DNA of 64,000 bases from positions 73,411,488 through 73,475,487 of the forward strand of contig OY829540.1 of NCBI GenBank assembly GCA_963691705.1, given 5' to 3'. A model generated the notes under the pieces. It was not told the DNA's origin and ran no database searches. It saw nothing but the letters and a program-made list of their open reading frames with translations. Both the position numbers and the translations under genes were made by a program. Shown here one piece after another: positions 7,195 through 19,503 of the stretch; the first letter of the stretch is position 1; every line of letters starts with the position of its first letter. This stretch comes from Viola odorata. Its lineage: Eukaryota; Streptophyta; Magnoliopsida; Malpighiales; Violaceae.

Positions 7195-8910
7195 AATCCA
7201 AAGCGCAAAGACTCAGAAGACTCAGAAGATACGAAACAAAAGGACGTACCAATCAGGGTGTGACTCACTTTATTGATTTGAATGGTAGTCTTTCTTTTTC
7301 TCCTTTTTTTGGCTAGGGATTAGGAAGCATTCACATTGCAATTTGCAGGCAAAGCAACGCATTCTCGTTAGCATGCCGTAGCCAAGTTCTGGCATTTATG
7401 CAAAAGGGCTTTGGTTTGGGGTATATGTCTACCAACATAATTGGTAGAATTATTGTCCCTAAGTTTGGATGGTTGCAATCCATTATTCATGAAGGTATCA
7501 AATTTAACCTTTTGGCGGCGCACAACATTACATCAATTCCCTGACACCCTCCATGAATAATGCCCCCAACTCTGGCCTTGCTGACTGCCGAGCATTATTG
7601 CTTTCGTTATTGCTCCCTTCATGTTCTTGGCTACTCACATCTCATTTAATCACTTTATTTAAAATCAAAAGTTGGGTATACTTGCTTTTGGCATCTTTAT
7701 GCCAACGTCACTAAAGAGATTAAATTAATCAAGGTGTTTGGTTTTTTTTAATTGTTGGCTGGTAAACAGACAAAGGACAAAACCAAGATGTGACAATTGT
7801 GGGCGGCCAGCTGCTCAGCTGCAGCTTCTTCTTCTTCGACCTTGTTGGTTGTGTAAGGTTGGGGTGTCTTGTTCTAAATTTCTAAATGAAAAGGTAAAGA
7901 GAATCAGGACGTTACCGTTTTTCTTTCTGCTGAAAAGTACTCTCCATAACACTTTTTTTGACCAAGTAAAAGAATATTTAGAATACTCATCTACTAGACT
8001 ACTACCATAAGAGTAAGACCGACCAACTACTACTTCAATCCCTCAACTACAATGCTCATCTCAGTCATTTCCAGTACCTGGTCTGCACTTCTTTCTACTA
8101 TTCAAACTGCAATTAGCCGTGTCTAGCGACCGACTATTGCAGTATATGCTTTGCGCATGCTTCGTATTATGCAACACAGGCAGACTGTCATTATACAAAC
8201 TCAATAAAGAAGAGGTGTTCAACGATAATTACCTTTTCAACAGGATATACCAAGGAAGAGAATATTAGAAGTTCGAAACAAGAAACCAACCTTTCTTTTG
8301 TAATGAATACCACACTTGGAATATGTAGCGAACTATGGTAGGAAAATCATCCCTTTGGAGCAGGTAATATCCAACCTGAAAAAGGAAGAGAGGATATCCA
8401 AACAGACCACAAATAACTAAACAGCATCCCGAGCATCACAATAATCATCTCATCACTGAAAGAAAATGCAGTCAAAATGACCACCATCCGAAGACTAAGA
8501 GACCAAGGTTGCCATGAGCTAAGTTCCTCACATTACATACTGTTGCCTCATGAAAGTATGCTGAATGTCTGAAAGGATGCAGAAAAGTCTAGACACGGTG
8601 AGGCACCACAAAAGAGTTTTATTCTTGTCATTGAGAAAACTAAATCCATAACATATTGAAATACTTTTGGCTAGAATTAATGCACACCACAATGAATCAA
8701 CAACTATGGACGCCTGTGAGTGATAAACAGATTTACACAAAAATCCTATATTACCCACACTACAACCAAGAGCCTACGGAGACCAAACAAGGTGAAGATG
8801 GAGACACCACCAAAAATCGGTGCAATCAGAAGAATTTCTGAATACAGCAAATGAACTTTAATAAGAATGATCAGGGGAATGGGGAGAAAACTTGTACAAT
8901 GGGGAGATTT
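7195..8910. other. Intergenic: 3' flank of the split gene and 3' UTR of the DUF1191 gene
   Basis: There is no credible coding frame. The frame at 7738-8010 is Leu/Arg-rich with no domain. The part nearest 8911 should be the minus-strand 3' UTR of the next gene. TTTATT (AATAAA on the minus strand) occurs at about 8616-8622, but no poly(A) site can be fixed. Confidence 0.4.
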
Positions 8911-9846
8911 CTAGGGAACATATTCATTCTCAAGGGTTGGCTGTGTTCGGGTAACCATTGCTGCTGGAGCTCTTGCTTCCCCAACTGATGTCATCTGTAA
9001 GGATTCTCCCACCTCTGCAGCCTTCTCCATCTTTTGTAGTTTCTGCCTCCGCTTCATCTTCTGTGCCCATAGTACCATGAGTGACAGAAGCACGGCCAAC
9101 AACAACCCACCCAGTACAGACCCCAAAATAATCCACGCTTTAGAATTGTTCTTCTTACTCTGTCCGGGAGGCCTTGGACCCACAGGTGAAGAGTTAGGTT
9201 CAGGAGAAGGGGCAATGGACTCCACAACTATAGAGAAATGCCCTTGTTGGATTGTCGAGCATACGTTGCCAGATTCCACAGAGCTAAAATTTGGTGAACC
9301 GCTCAAATCAAACCACACACATTTTGGGACAGACCGATTTGGGGCTGAGGTGACATTTGGGAATTTGATGGTTATGGGATGAAGAGATGTCCTAACATCC
9401 AACTCTGGTAAGTTCTTTGCAGATAAGTTTGCAGCATTATAAGTAAGAAGGCCCAGCACCGGAGCAAGGTAAGTGTAACCAGGCAAGGGATAATAAGAGA
9501 GTGACCAATTGCCCAGGTTCTGGTAAACCAACACAATCCTCTCAACATAGGGTTGGACAACGACTCCAGGGGGGATATCAAACTCTCTGTAACCCTTATA
9601 ACCTCTTTTTCTAAAACTCCCATCTCTGAACCTCATTGCTGCAATCTTAATTCCAGTCAAGTCAGCTGGAACAAGCGCATCGTAAGGAATGCCAGTCTTG
9701 GGACGAACGAATGCCCTGTAGGCATAATCTTGGAGAAGAGCATCAAGAGCACGTGGAGAGTTAGCGGGTTGAGCCCTAACACCAGGAAAGCAGAAGAAGC
9801 AAACTAGAAGGGGAAGAAGCACCGCGAGACTTGAAAGAAGCCCCAT
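8911..9846 (-). CDS. DUF1191 family single-pass membrane protein
   Basis: Single-exon gene of 311 residues with ATG at 9846-9844 and TAG at 8913-8911. Residues 1-25 form a signal peptide (LLPLLVCFFCFPGVRA). The ectodomain has several N-glycosylation sequons (for example NLS, NVT, NRS, NSS). A Pro/Ser-rich stalk precedes one membrane helix near residues 237-262, and a basic stop-transfer KMKRRQK follows. This architecture and the conserved N-terminal domain match the plant DUF1191 family, whose function is not established. It would sit in the plasma membrane or secretory pathway with its N terminus outside. A probable 5' UTR intron has its donor (CAG|GTAACT) near 10376 and its acceptor (AACTGCAG) near 9983 on the minus strand. 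Confidence 0.9.
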   Translation of the reverse strand: MGLLSSLAVLLPLLVCFFCFPGVRAQPANSPRALDALLQDYAYRAFVRPKTGIPYDALVPADLTGIKIAAMRFRDGSFRKRGYKGYREFDIPPGVVVQPYVERIVLVYQNLGNWSLSYYPLPGYTYLAPVLGLLTYNAANLSAKNLPELDVRTSLHPITIKFPNVTSAPNRSVPKCVWFDLSGSPNFSSVESGNVCSTIQQGHFSIVVESIAPSPEPNSSPVGPRPPGQSKKNNSKAWIILGSVLGGLLLAVLLSLMVLWAQKMKRRQKLQKMEKAAEVGESLQMTSVGEARAPAAMVTRTQPTLENEYVP

Positions 9847-12800
9847 CGATGCTTTGAAATGATGGTAGTCAGCACAATTGCAATGGGATTAAGTGGGGTG
9901 GAGCAGCGTCAGCAAGAATAAGCAGAAAGTCAATACAGAGACAAGCTTGCGTTTGGGAGTATCTCAGATCCAAATACTGCAGTTGACAGCAAGAGAAGAG
10001 ACTTGAACGAAAACACTTGGGTCGCAGACTTGAGTTTGGTGGTGGATGACACGTCTCTGTCTCCCAATTGCTCTGTTTGCTAGTAGTATGTTAATGGTCT
10101 AGAAAGAGAGAGGCGGCAACGGGTAGAGCATAAAGAGAAGAGATTCGCAGTGAAGAGAGGATAAAGCGGGTTTGAAGGGTTCCAACGGTTGCGAATTGCA
10201 ATGTTGGTGTTTTTTTTCCGAAATGGTAATAAGTTTCTCTCATAATATGGAAAGATTGGGTGGGAAAGGGAGAATCTTGAGGGAATCAGCCTCAATTGAT
10301 CGTTAATAATCCTTGGGGGAATTAAATGATGAATTCGAAATTAGAGGAGGAGTGCAGATATTTAGGGGAGTTACCTGATTTGGGGGAATTGAGAATCCCT
10401 AAATCTTAGCGGAGCAGCAATGACGGCACAGATTTTTGTGATTTGGAAGCCGATAAGGAACCCTGGAGAATCTTGAGATAAACCATGGGTGGCAGGCGGC
10501 AGGATCAAGAGAATGCGGCGGAGTGGGTTTGGGGTTGGGAGGAGGAGTTGAGTGTGGTCTGCATTTGAGGGTGTTGAAGAATCCCCCGACGCCGCCGCAC
10601 CTGATTCTTGGTTTCGTTTAGTTTGCGAGTGGAGTGTGGAAGGCGAGCAGGACAGGAGTGGCGAATGAGAGAGAGACTGACAGTAGCAGCTGAGCTTCAA
10701 GAAAATGGAATTTGCTTTTTTTCTCTCCTTTTTCTTTCTTTTTCTTTTCAGAATTATTATTATTATTATTTTCCAAGCAGAAGAAATCTAAAAGACACCA
10801 CAAAGGGAACTAACTGATAAGCCTTTCTCCCTCATTGGATGTTGTTTATGAGCAGTAGTAGACTAGAGATGGATCATGGAGCGGGGTCGGGTCGGGTTGG
10901 GTCGAGAAGGAATCAACAAAAATCAATCAATATAAAAAAAATGAGAAATGAAAAAGAAAACTACCAGGCTACCATTTTTATTTATTTATTTTTAAAAGGA
11001 AAACAGAAAAAAGAAGAAGAGAGAGATACAGGTATACAAATGATATGAAGAAGCACAAGGGGCAGTGAGCATCCAAAACAAGAAAACACGTTTGTTTTTC
11101 ATTTTCCAAAAGAAAAAATCTTGTTATCCCTTTACCATTTTGCCCTTACTTCTTTTTGGGAGTAGTTTTCAATTTGAACAGCAACCAATTTGTTGCTAGT
11201 AATGGCTATCTCGTTGTATTGATAATGAGTGGTGAGTGTATGCTACCACATCTTCAATATAAATCTTAAATAAATAAATATACGAGTGAGGGAACGGGGA
11301 GCCATGATCATGATCATGATCATGATCATGATTGAGATTGTTAATTGATTGATTAATTAATTAATTAGAACACGCATAGTATTAGTATAAAAAAAAGTTG
11401 TTAATGGACTTATTAGTTGATTTATTGGTGTGATAAAAATATAGTTTGGACTTTGGAGAGGGACTCATTCGGTCAGTCACAGCTTTCATTCATCTAACTC
11501 TTCATGTACTGTTTGGATTTTGGAAGCATGATGAAATTCGCTTTAAAGAAAACGTAAGTTTGATACATGATGCAACAGCCATCAACAATTCAACATTAAC
11601 CATTCACAACAAGAAGCTTGACTTTTGCTGTAGTCAAACTGAGAATTGAAAATATTATACAGTGAATCCAATATTCCGTATACTCAAATCAATAAAATTA
11701 TTACATGTTGGAAGATATTACATGTGGCTATCAATCAACTATCAAGTTAAGCAGAAAAAGAAAGGTTTGGAGTGGGCTGGAGTGGACCGGAAGAAGCTCC
11801 ATTTGAAATTCCAGGGTATGATTAGCCCAATCAAGCCCAAACTCAAGCCTAAGCCCACATCAAAATATTTTTCCATATTCACTTAATATAAAAATAATAA
11901 TATAATTTACTTCATTTTTTTCCTTCTCTAAACTCACAATGCTCCTACATCAACAATGAAATACATATATACAAATTATCTTTATATCTCCTCATTCATT
12001 CCTTTCAAAAGATCATACAATCCCTTAATATTTGTTTACACCTTTAAAATATGACCAAATTCTACAGTGGAATGTTGAGGTAAGTATGAATATTAATTAA
12101 CCTTGGATAACACATGTGCATTTACTTGCTTATTACGCAATTCTTATCGCTCATTTTTTTCATCAAAAAATTATTAAAAAAAAATACTAACTCACCTTCA
12201 ATTTCTAAATTAGAGGATTTATTTGGAGGGAAACAACAAACAAACTAATAAATTATAAAAAAAGTAGCGCGCATTAGGAGAAAATATCAACAAAAAAACT
12301 GAAAAAGGTGGACGAGGCCATTAATTAGTAATTAATAATTAATAAAATCATAAATAAGGAAATGACCTTACACCCTCAATTGCAAACTCTCTCTCTCTCT
12401 CTCTACACATCTCTTTCCCTTGACTCGATGCTATCTTAGAGAGTTAGACAGACGAAGCATTGCAATCCATTATCCATCCTTACAATTTCCTGAGCCCTCG
12501 TCCTCGTCCTCGTCGTCGCCGTCCTCGTCGCCGTCGTCATCAAATCATTTTGTTTGTTGATCAAACCCGATCGTTCTTTTCATTCTCTCCTTTCAAGAAA
12601 TTCTGAAACGTTAATTCGAATGCCAGTCGTCAAATAACGACTCGTTCCTCTTTGACTTTTTGCTGCTTCTTCTCCTTCGTTCCCCCTGTCCCATCCATTG
12701 GGGCTAGGGTTTCCTCCCATGACAAATCCCTACTTCTTTCTACCTTTATTCTAGTTCCGTCCCCTCTTCCCTGTCATCGCATCGCCATAACCCATCCTCC

Positions 12801-12972
12801 ACGGAGTTCCGCTCTCGCAGGTACTTTTTATCCCACCAATGGGCCTCTCCTTTTATTCATGTTCTCATTCCTTTCTCCTTTTCCTTTACATTTACCGAGT
12901 CTTTAACGAATGAGGTAGGTATTGGAAGTAATATCTTGTTTATTGTTGGTTAGGGTTCGGGCATCTACGCAT
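9847..12972. other. Head-to-head intergenic region between DUF1191 and RNFT-like genes
   Basis: Minus-strand 5' UTR and a probable UTR intron of the DUF1191 gene lie up to about 10700. AT-rich DNA follows, with a perfect (CATGAT)5 repeat at 11303-11332. The CT-rich 5' UTR of the RNFT-like gene covers roughly 12390-12820 (CTCTCTCT near 12390, then CGTCGTC-type repeats near 12500-12540). A 5' UTR intron probably runs 12821-12953. No other gene is seen. Confidence 0.5.
11303..11332 (+). repeat. (CATGAT)5 microsatellite
   Basis: Five perfect copies of CATGAT. With the flanking bases the tract is made of overlapping self-complementary ATGATCAT words, so it can fold on itself. Confidence 0.9.
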
Positions 12973-15949
12973 ATGGAAGCGTCTGGCGGTAGTAGTTCCG
13001 ACGCATACAGAGCTTCCTCCGGAGGTAATGGAGCTCCTACTAGTGGTGGCATTCATAGTATTTCCAGGAGATACGGAATTCCATCAGCTTCCAGCATCAT
13101 TCAGGCCCCCTTATCAGCTTTATTAGAGTATTCGGGTCTCTTACGGACCAACAACCCTAGGTCAACTCTGCAAGAAGCAGAGTCTCTCATCAACTCTGGA
13201 CATGCCTCTTCTGGAATTCATGTTCATCATCGCCTTGATGATTCCGCGGCTCTGCCTGCTGCTAATAACGGGGAGGTTTCTATAAGGATCATCGGTGCAG
13301 GTGAGCACGAGCATGAGAGGGACGGGTCTGGCTTGGTGGTTGGCCAGACAGGTGCTCAGGGTGATGTTTCCTTGCAGCAGCCCATCCCTGGTATGGCTGC
13401 CGATGTTCAGGGGGACTCTAGAAATGAGCGTGGGGTTGGTGAAGGGGCTTCCCAGCAGGCATCCAACTCAACTGGGGATGCGGAAGCTGCGGATGGGAGT
13501 GGGGCTAATGGAAGGGATTCAGCTTACCAGAGGTACGATATTCAGCAAGCTGCCAGATGGATAGAGCAAGTGCTTCCCTTTTCATTGCTTCTATTGGTGG
13601 TTTTCATACGGCAGCATTTGCAAGGTACTACTTTCAACTATTTCTTTTGTTAATTTTTGACAAATTTTTTGTTGTTGTTGTTGTGTTTTTGTAGTTCTAG
13701 GCTAAAATCTGCATTAAAAATGTTAATTTCATGTGTGGGCAGATTCTTCTTGCAATCCATACTTGTAGTGTGTATTCTTTCACATGAAATTTCTTATGCC
13801 CAGTGTTAGCAGAATCTTCCACAGATACTGGAATGTTTTTTTACTACAATAGCTGTTGAATGGGTATTCCACTTATGTCTTGGCTAGCATGTAGCAGGGT
13901 AGGGTTGCAAAAATCATAAGAGAAGACTTGTTCTTGTTGTTGGAAAAGTGGTGGTATTTTTTCTCTGGTTGCTTAGAACTTTCAGTAGTGCTGAAGTCTG
14001 ACACCCTGGTTCAAGGAACTTCAGGATATAGCAAAGAAGATAAACCTAAAACGGTCATTAGCATAAACACTTTATAAGTTTGCATACTAGTTGTGCAAGT
14101 TTATTCTTTCGTTTTATTTTTTGTTATTCTTCTTTGCTCATATTTAATCCCCTCTGTGACATTGGCTTTTTCTCTAAGGACTTACAGGTTTCTTTGTCAC
14201 AATTTGGATTGCTGTTGTCATGTTCAAGTCAAATGATATTCTTCGGAAACAAACTGCTTTGAAGGTGCTTAGTTTGTTTTTAATCTGCCCTTAGTCTTGC
14301 TATTGCAGTTTTGCTCATTTTTCTTTGGGACTAGAGTATAACTTTTACTGTGTTAATTGTCCATCATCACAGGGGGAGAGGAAAATCTCTTTACTCATTG
14401 GCATCTCCTTTGCCTTCGTACTCCACGTGGTTGGTGTTTATTGGTGGTATCAGAGTGATGATCTTTTGTTCCCACTGATAATGCTTCCTCCCAAATCTAT
14501 ACCACCTTTTTGGCATGCTATTTTCATCATAATGGTGAACGGTGCGTGACTCTATTTCTGTTTGGAATCGATGTATTTACTTCTAGTTGATTCAAATCAT
14601 CAATTGATGTATCTACGTTATGTTGATTTATTCGATACTCTCCTCACCTGTTGATTTTTCTCTGAACTCACATGACCACATATTTATACCTTGATTCATG
14701 ACAGTATCGATTCATATTTTAATTTTTCTGCTTCCATGATATGAATTTACTCAACTTTATCTAGTACAAAATATAGTAATGTGTCCATGAGAATTTATTT
14801 GAATCCTCTGGCATTGTGTCTTATGTTTGTGTATTTTTTAATGGTTTCTAAATTGGTTCTTTCAGATACTTTGGCCCGGCAGGCAGCAATGATATTGAAA
14901 TGTTTTCTGTTAATGTATTACAAGAACAGCAGAGGGAGAAATTATCGTAAGCAGGTGAGGCGATATGTAGCGGGCTTTGACACTTTTACTTGAGCTGTCT
15001 CTTCTTTTGGTGTTTTTAAAAGGGAGAACAATCTCTATCAAATGGGTATTTCTTATTTATTTCATAGTTTGTGTGCATTTATGCACATTTTGTGTCTCTA
15101 TTGTCTGACTATTCCGGTTTTCCAGGGTCAAATGCTAACGTTGGTTGAGTATCTAATGCTACTGTACCGTGCTTTACTGCCTACTCCAGTCTGGTATCGG
15201 TTCTTTTTGAACAAAGAATATGGGAGCCTCTTTTCGTCTCTGATGACGGGGTTATACCTAACCTTCAAGCTCACCTCGGTTGTTGAGAAGGTACGGTGTT
15301 TTGTGATTTTTATTCTGTTGTTGAGAAGGTATGAGGTCTTAGGTGTTTGTTGGTTAAATTGCAGGTGCAATCCTTCTTTACGGCTTTGAAGGCTTTGTCA
15401 CGCAAAGAGGTGCACTATGGGGCTTATGCAACATCAGAGCAGGTAGTATGTGACCAGGCTGTTTCTGATACCTTGTTTGTGTATATTCTTGCTTAATTTC
15501 TTAGTTCCACTTAACATTTTTCCTCTTAATTTGCCCTTGCATTGTTTAAGTTGTCAGTTATGTACTGCAGGTCAATGCAGCAGGAGATCTGTGTGCTATA
15601 TGCCAGGAAAAGATGCATGCTCCCATCCTACTTCGGTGTAAACACATCTTTTGCGAAGATTGTGTATCAGAATGGTCTGTGTGCTTTATATACGCAGTAA
15701 TAAGTTGTGATTGCTGATTAAGTTTGGTTGTGCTTTTTCTGTTTGTTGCCTGCATATAGTTGCTTCCAGTTTTACTAAAATGCTCCAGATGTTGGTAGTT
15801 TCATTTCTCTTTTAGCTAACCAACAGCCAGCATCTGTTTCCAGGTTTGAGAGAGAAAGGACATGCCCATTATGTAGGGCCTTGGTGAAACCTGCTGATCT
15901 CAGATCATTTGGTGATGGTTCAACTAGTTTGTTATTCCAGATATTTTAA
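12973..15949 (+). CDS. RNFT1/RNFT2-like membrane RING E3 ubiquitin ligase
   Basis: Eight coding exons: 12973-13624, 14188-14264, 14373-14541, 14866-14954, 15126-15290, 15365-15442, 15571-15674, 15844-15949. They give 479 residues. The N-terminal 200 residues are Ser/Gly-rich and disordered. Several hydrophobic segments follow ([47 protein letters not shown]). The C-terminal C3HC4 RING uses C418, C421, C433, H435, C438, C441, C452 and C455 (CAIC...CKHIFCEDC...CPLC). Membrane-embedded RNFT proteins are E3 ligases, in animals linked to ER protein quality control; the plant substrate is unknown. I chose MEASGG as the start because a 5' UTR intron (12821-12953) ends just before it. The 3' end is tail-to-tail with the next gene. 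Confidence 0.9.
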
Positions 15950-16849
15950 AACAACCTGCTGTAAAACCAGGGAGTTTTTTCTGCTGCAGAGTCGTCCCGA
16001 AGCATACCCGAAACTGCCATTTTTCCTGACAATCTCATCTACACTGTATATGTGACTGTACTTGCGAATGCCATTGGTCATTACTTAACCGAAAATGGTG
16101 AAACCCAAAATGAGCAAAGGTTGAACATGAATTGGCTGGCTGTTCATCTGTTGTATTGCCAACTTGCCACAGGTGGAATGTATCTATTGCCCCTTCAAAG
16201 ACACTTCTTATTAAGCACTGACAATACAAATGTTTATTCCTATATAAATGAAAGTTTTCTTTTTTCTTTTCCTTTTCCTTTTCCGGTGAAGTAGTTTGTA
16301 TTTTCTTTTCAAGGCATCATGGATGTTTAGTTAGTGTGTTATTGCAGTGCACGTGGGTTTTGTGTTTTGTTGTTTTGTTGTTTATTGGTATTTAGTATTA
16401 TTATATAACTTGCCAGCTTCCTTTAATGAAGAGAGATATCATGTTGCTTAATGCTTACTCCGCTCGGTTAAAATTAAACTCTTTCCCACTACTCTGTTCT
16501 CCATCACAGCCTCTCTTAAGAAGCTGGAAAAAAAGAGCTAACAACCAGTGGTTATAAGTAACAACAATCTTGCAAGTTTGTACTAGTAGTAGTAGTATCT
16601 GGAAAATATGAATCGGACTATCTTGTGAACTGGGAAGAGATGAATCGGACTTTTATCTGATTATCAAGTCAAAAATTACATGCACAAAAGAATAACAAAT
16701 GCTTGCTCAACTAGGAGGGGAAAAGAGAAAAAATTGCCCTGCCTTCCTCTTCCTCCATATCTATAAATACAGGAAGATAATGGAATATTAAGAACAAGAA
16801 CAGAGAAACATTTTGTTTGCAGCTAAAGTTTTGAAAGGGATCAATGAAG
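15950..16849. other. Tail-to-tail 3' UTR/intergenic interval
   Basis: 3' UTRs of the RNFT-like gene (+) and the coiled-coil gene (-). The frames at 16052-16294 and 16035-16229 look like chance. No RNA gene or repeat is seen apart from a short (AGT)n at about 16585-16597. Confidence 0.4.
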
Positions 16850-19503
16850 TTACGCAGGCGCTGACGGGATATTCCCACTTTGCCCTTTAGATTCCGCAGG
16901 AGTTTTTGCTTCTTCGTCTTTTTCTGCGTCGTCTGCTGCTGCTGCTCCCTCTCCCTCGAGTAAAGGAGTAACGTCATTTCTTGGTAGCTCCTGTATTTGT
17001 GGTGGTCGACTGTCAGGGACAGAGCTTGGTGACGAGGAGTTCCTCCTCTCAGAATTAGGTGAGGGCGGTGACATAGGTGAGGGTGGGGAAATGGAAAGCA
17101 TCTTTGTAAAGGGGTGAACTTCTGTAACTTCTTCACTTCCTTCATCGAAATAAACAACATCCTGCATCGTCAGTTGGTGATATTCAACAATCTCCCTCAG
17201 GAAACGGTTCTCACGAGCATATACAGAGTTCTCATGCGCCAAACGAGCCTTCTCAGCTAAAAGCGTTTCCAGTTGGAGACGAATCTGACGTCACAACCAC
17301 CGTTTATCAATACGTAAATGATATAAACTGGGGCAGCTGATTGAAAGAGAGAGAGATGCTTGTTTACCAAATCATCGTCTGCAGGATTTGCCCCCTTCTC
17401 ACGACTCTCCCGTAGGATTTTATTCTCTTCTTCTAGCTGGGAACATCTTTGTTTCGCAAAAGCCAGGTCCGCTTTAACCGTTTTTAGTTCCCTAAGAAGA
17501 AGTTTTGCTTTTGTGGCAGTTGCCATTGCAACCTGTGAGAACCAAACCAAAGGTCAATCGTGCATTTCACCACCTATCTAGGAAACAAAAGATGAAGACA
17601 AACAGGACCATAATTCTTTTATGTGCTCATGTCAAACAGTTTGAAATTAATAATAATGGAGATGATAGAACTGCATCTTGTATTAGGCCTACTCTAATGG
17701 TAGGCAATGTAATAGAATTAATTTGTCAAAGTAGCCTGTGAATGAGATAAAAATGTACCTATATTTCATAAGAGAGAAATCCAATCTTAACTGTTAGAAT
17801 CCCTAGGTGAAGTAATAAATTAATAATAAACCATATCTAAACCCAAAAAAAAGGCACATGAATCCCTAACCCACAATCACATAGTTGCCACCTTACGTCG
17901 CGAGATGCCTTGAGTTGATTTTCATGATTCATAGCATTCTGTGGTTGGGAAGCTTGAATTGAAAGCTGCTCCCATCTGGAGTGATTTTGTGCCTCAGGAC
18001 TGTTTCCTTTTCGCCTGAGATGCTCCTTGATATCAGCAGTCCTGTTTCCCACAATAGTGCGACCTTCCTGAAGAAGGAGAGATGAGATGACATGATACTG
18101 TTTTCCACAATCCTTTATCATGCTCAAGATACTGATTGTCACTAGACTCAAAGATGCTCATTGCGACTTCATTTATCAATTATTTCCATAATTTTAACTT
18201 GTTATTCCAATCCTTTGCTGAAATCTTACCTACCTTATTACGTACATATGCATTTCTTTGCTGTTTGCTAAATTTTTTAAATGCATCAAAGGACTCCCTC
18301 CTGTCAAACCCCATAATAGACTCCATAATAGAGCTTAATGGACAGAAGGTCCTCGAATATGCACTACTGAATTCTAACAAGCGAAAAAAGGCCGAACTGT
18401 GCAGTTACTCAAAAGGAAGAACATAATAATAATCTAAAATTGTGAACACACAATTAACTATTTACTACAGAGGAGTTGCATATGCATACCTCAAAAGCTT
18501 TCTCAAAACTGTCTCCAAGATGGTTAAGGGAGGTTGAAATTCTATCCAAGCCCTTACGTATTGTAGGATTATGATCCATTCGGTCAGGCGCCTGTCAATT
18601 GATTGCGTATAGTAGGATTGATGAGTTGATTGTTGAATAATATGGATCGATCAGCAGCAGTTTCTTAATATACTTATTTTTTAAGAACAGAGGAGAAACT
18701 TCTGACAATTAAAAGAAAATGAGAAATGAAAAGATAAGTTTCACCTGGGCAGTTGAGGAGGGATCAGGCATATCGAACCTGGTGGATGATCTATCAGTCG
18801 CAGTATCAAATCCTTGGGACATATTATTGTCATCGTCCAAAATGGCCTTGGCTTTGCGAGCAAGAACACCCCAGAACCCTTTAGGGTCGTTTCTTCCCAC
18901 TGTATCTTCATAGGCACCGAACACCTGCGCGCGACATAATGCTAATTACTCAAAGTCTCAAACAAAATACCACACCAGCGCAGACCACCACAATCTCATT
19001 TCTCATTTCTCATTTCTCATCTAATAGAGAGAGATGTATTTGACAATCATTAGAGCAATGCCGCTTCAACTCATAATTTCAGGTTCATTAGAATGTTACC
19101 AGCCAATTCAATTGTAATTACTATTTGCTAAAAGAACCTAAAGAAATAGAACATACAGAATCTTCCTTATTGCTTCATCAATACTGATTATAACTGTAGA
19201 AGCATTCCAAGGTGTTCAAAATGAAAAAAGTTGATCGAGATTGGGATATTGATGAATTTAAGGTGAGGAATTGCAGACCTTAGATCTGTGAGGGACGGAG
19301 TCGGCAGAGGAAAGGGAGGATTCGCGATTAGCGGCGGAGGCTCTGATGGCTTGAGCGGCAAGAGAAGAAGATGGGCTAAAACTGTGGGATGATGTCAGCA
19401 TATTGTTGTTTGTAATTGTATCATCTTCCGGTTTCTGTTTGTGATAAATCTCTTCCTTGAAGGTTGATGCTCTTGTCATCCCCTGTCTCCTCCTGTACGC
19501 CAT
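16850..19503 (-). CDS. Conserved plant coiled-coil protein of unknown function
   Basis: Six coding exons on the minus strand (19503-19279, 18924-18745, 18591-18490, 18067-17897, 17532-17368, 17284-16850). They give 425 residues in one frame. The start [19 protein letters not shown] is basic and typical of a plant-specific family I know only as uncharacterised. Residues about 70-130 carry the conserved block [17 protein letters not shown]. Exons 5-6 form a heptad-rich coiled coil ([27 protein letters not shown], then [17 protein letters not shown]). The C-terminal 100 residues are Pro/Ser/Glu/Ala-rich and probably disordered. There is no signal peptide or membrane segment, so a cytosolic or nuclear scaffold-like role is plausible but not shown. 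Confidence 0.85.

Noticed and set aside
7738..8010. 90-residue frame MVFFNCWLV... as a gene
   Set aside because: Starts on a non-ATG codon, has biased Leu/Arg composition, no homologue recognised and no splice context.
10371..10700. 109-residue minus-strand frame upstream of the DUF1191 gene
   Set aside because: Has no ATG, and ends at a good donor site; better seen as a 5' UTR exon of the DUF1191 gene.
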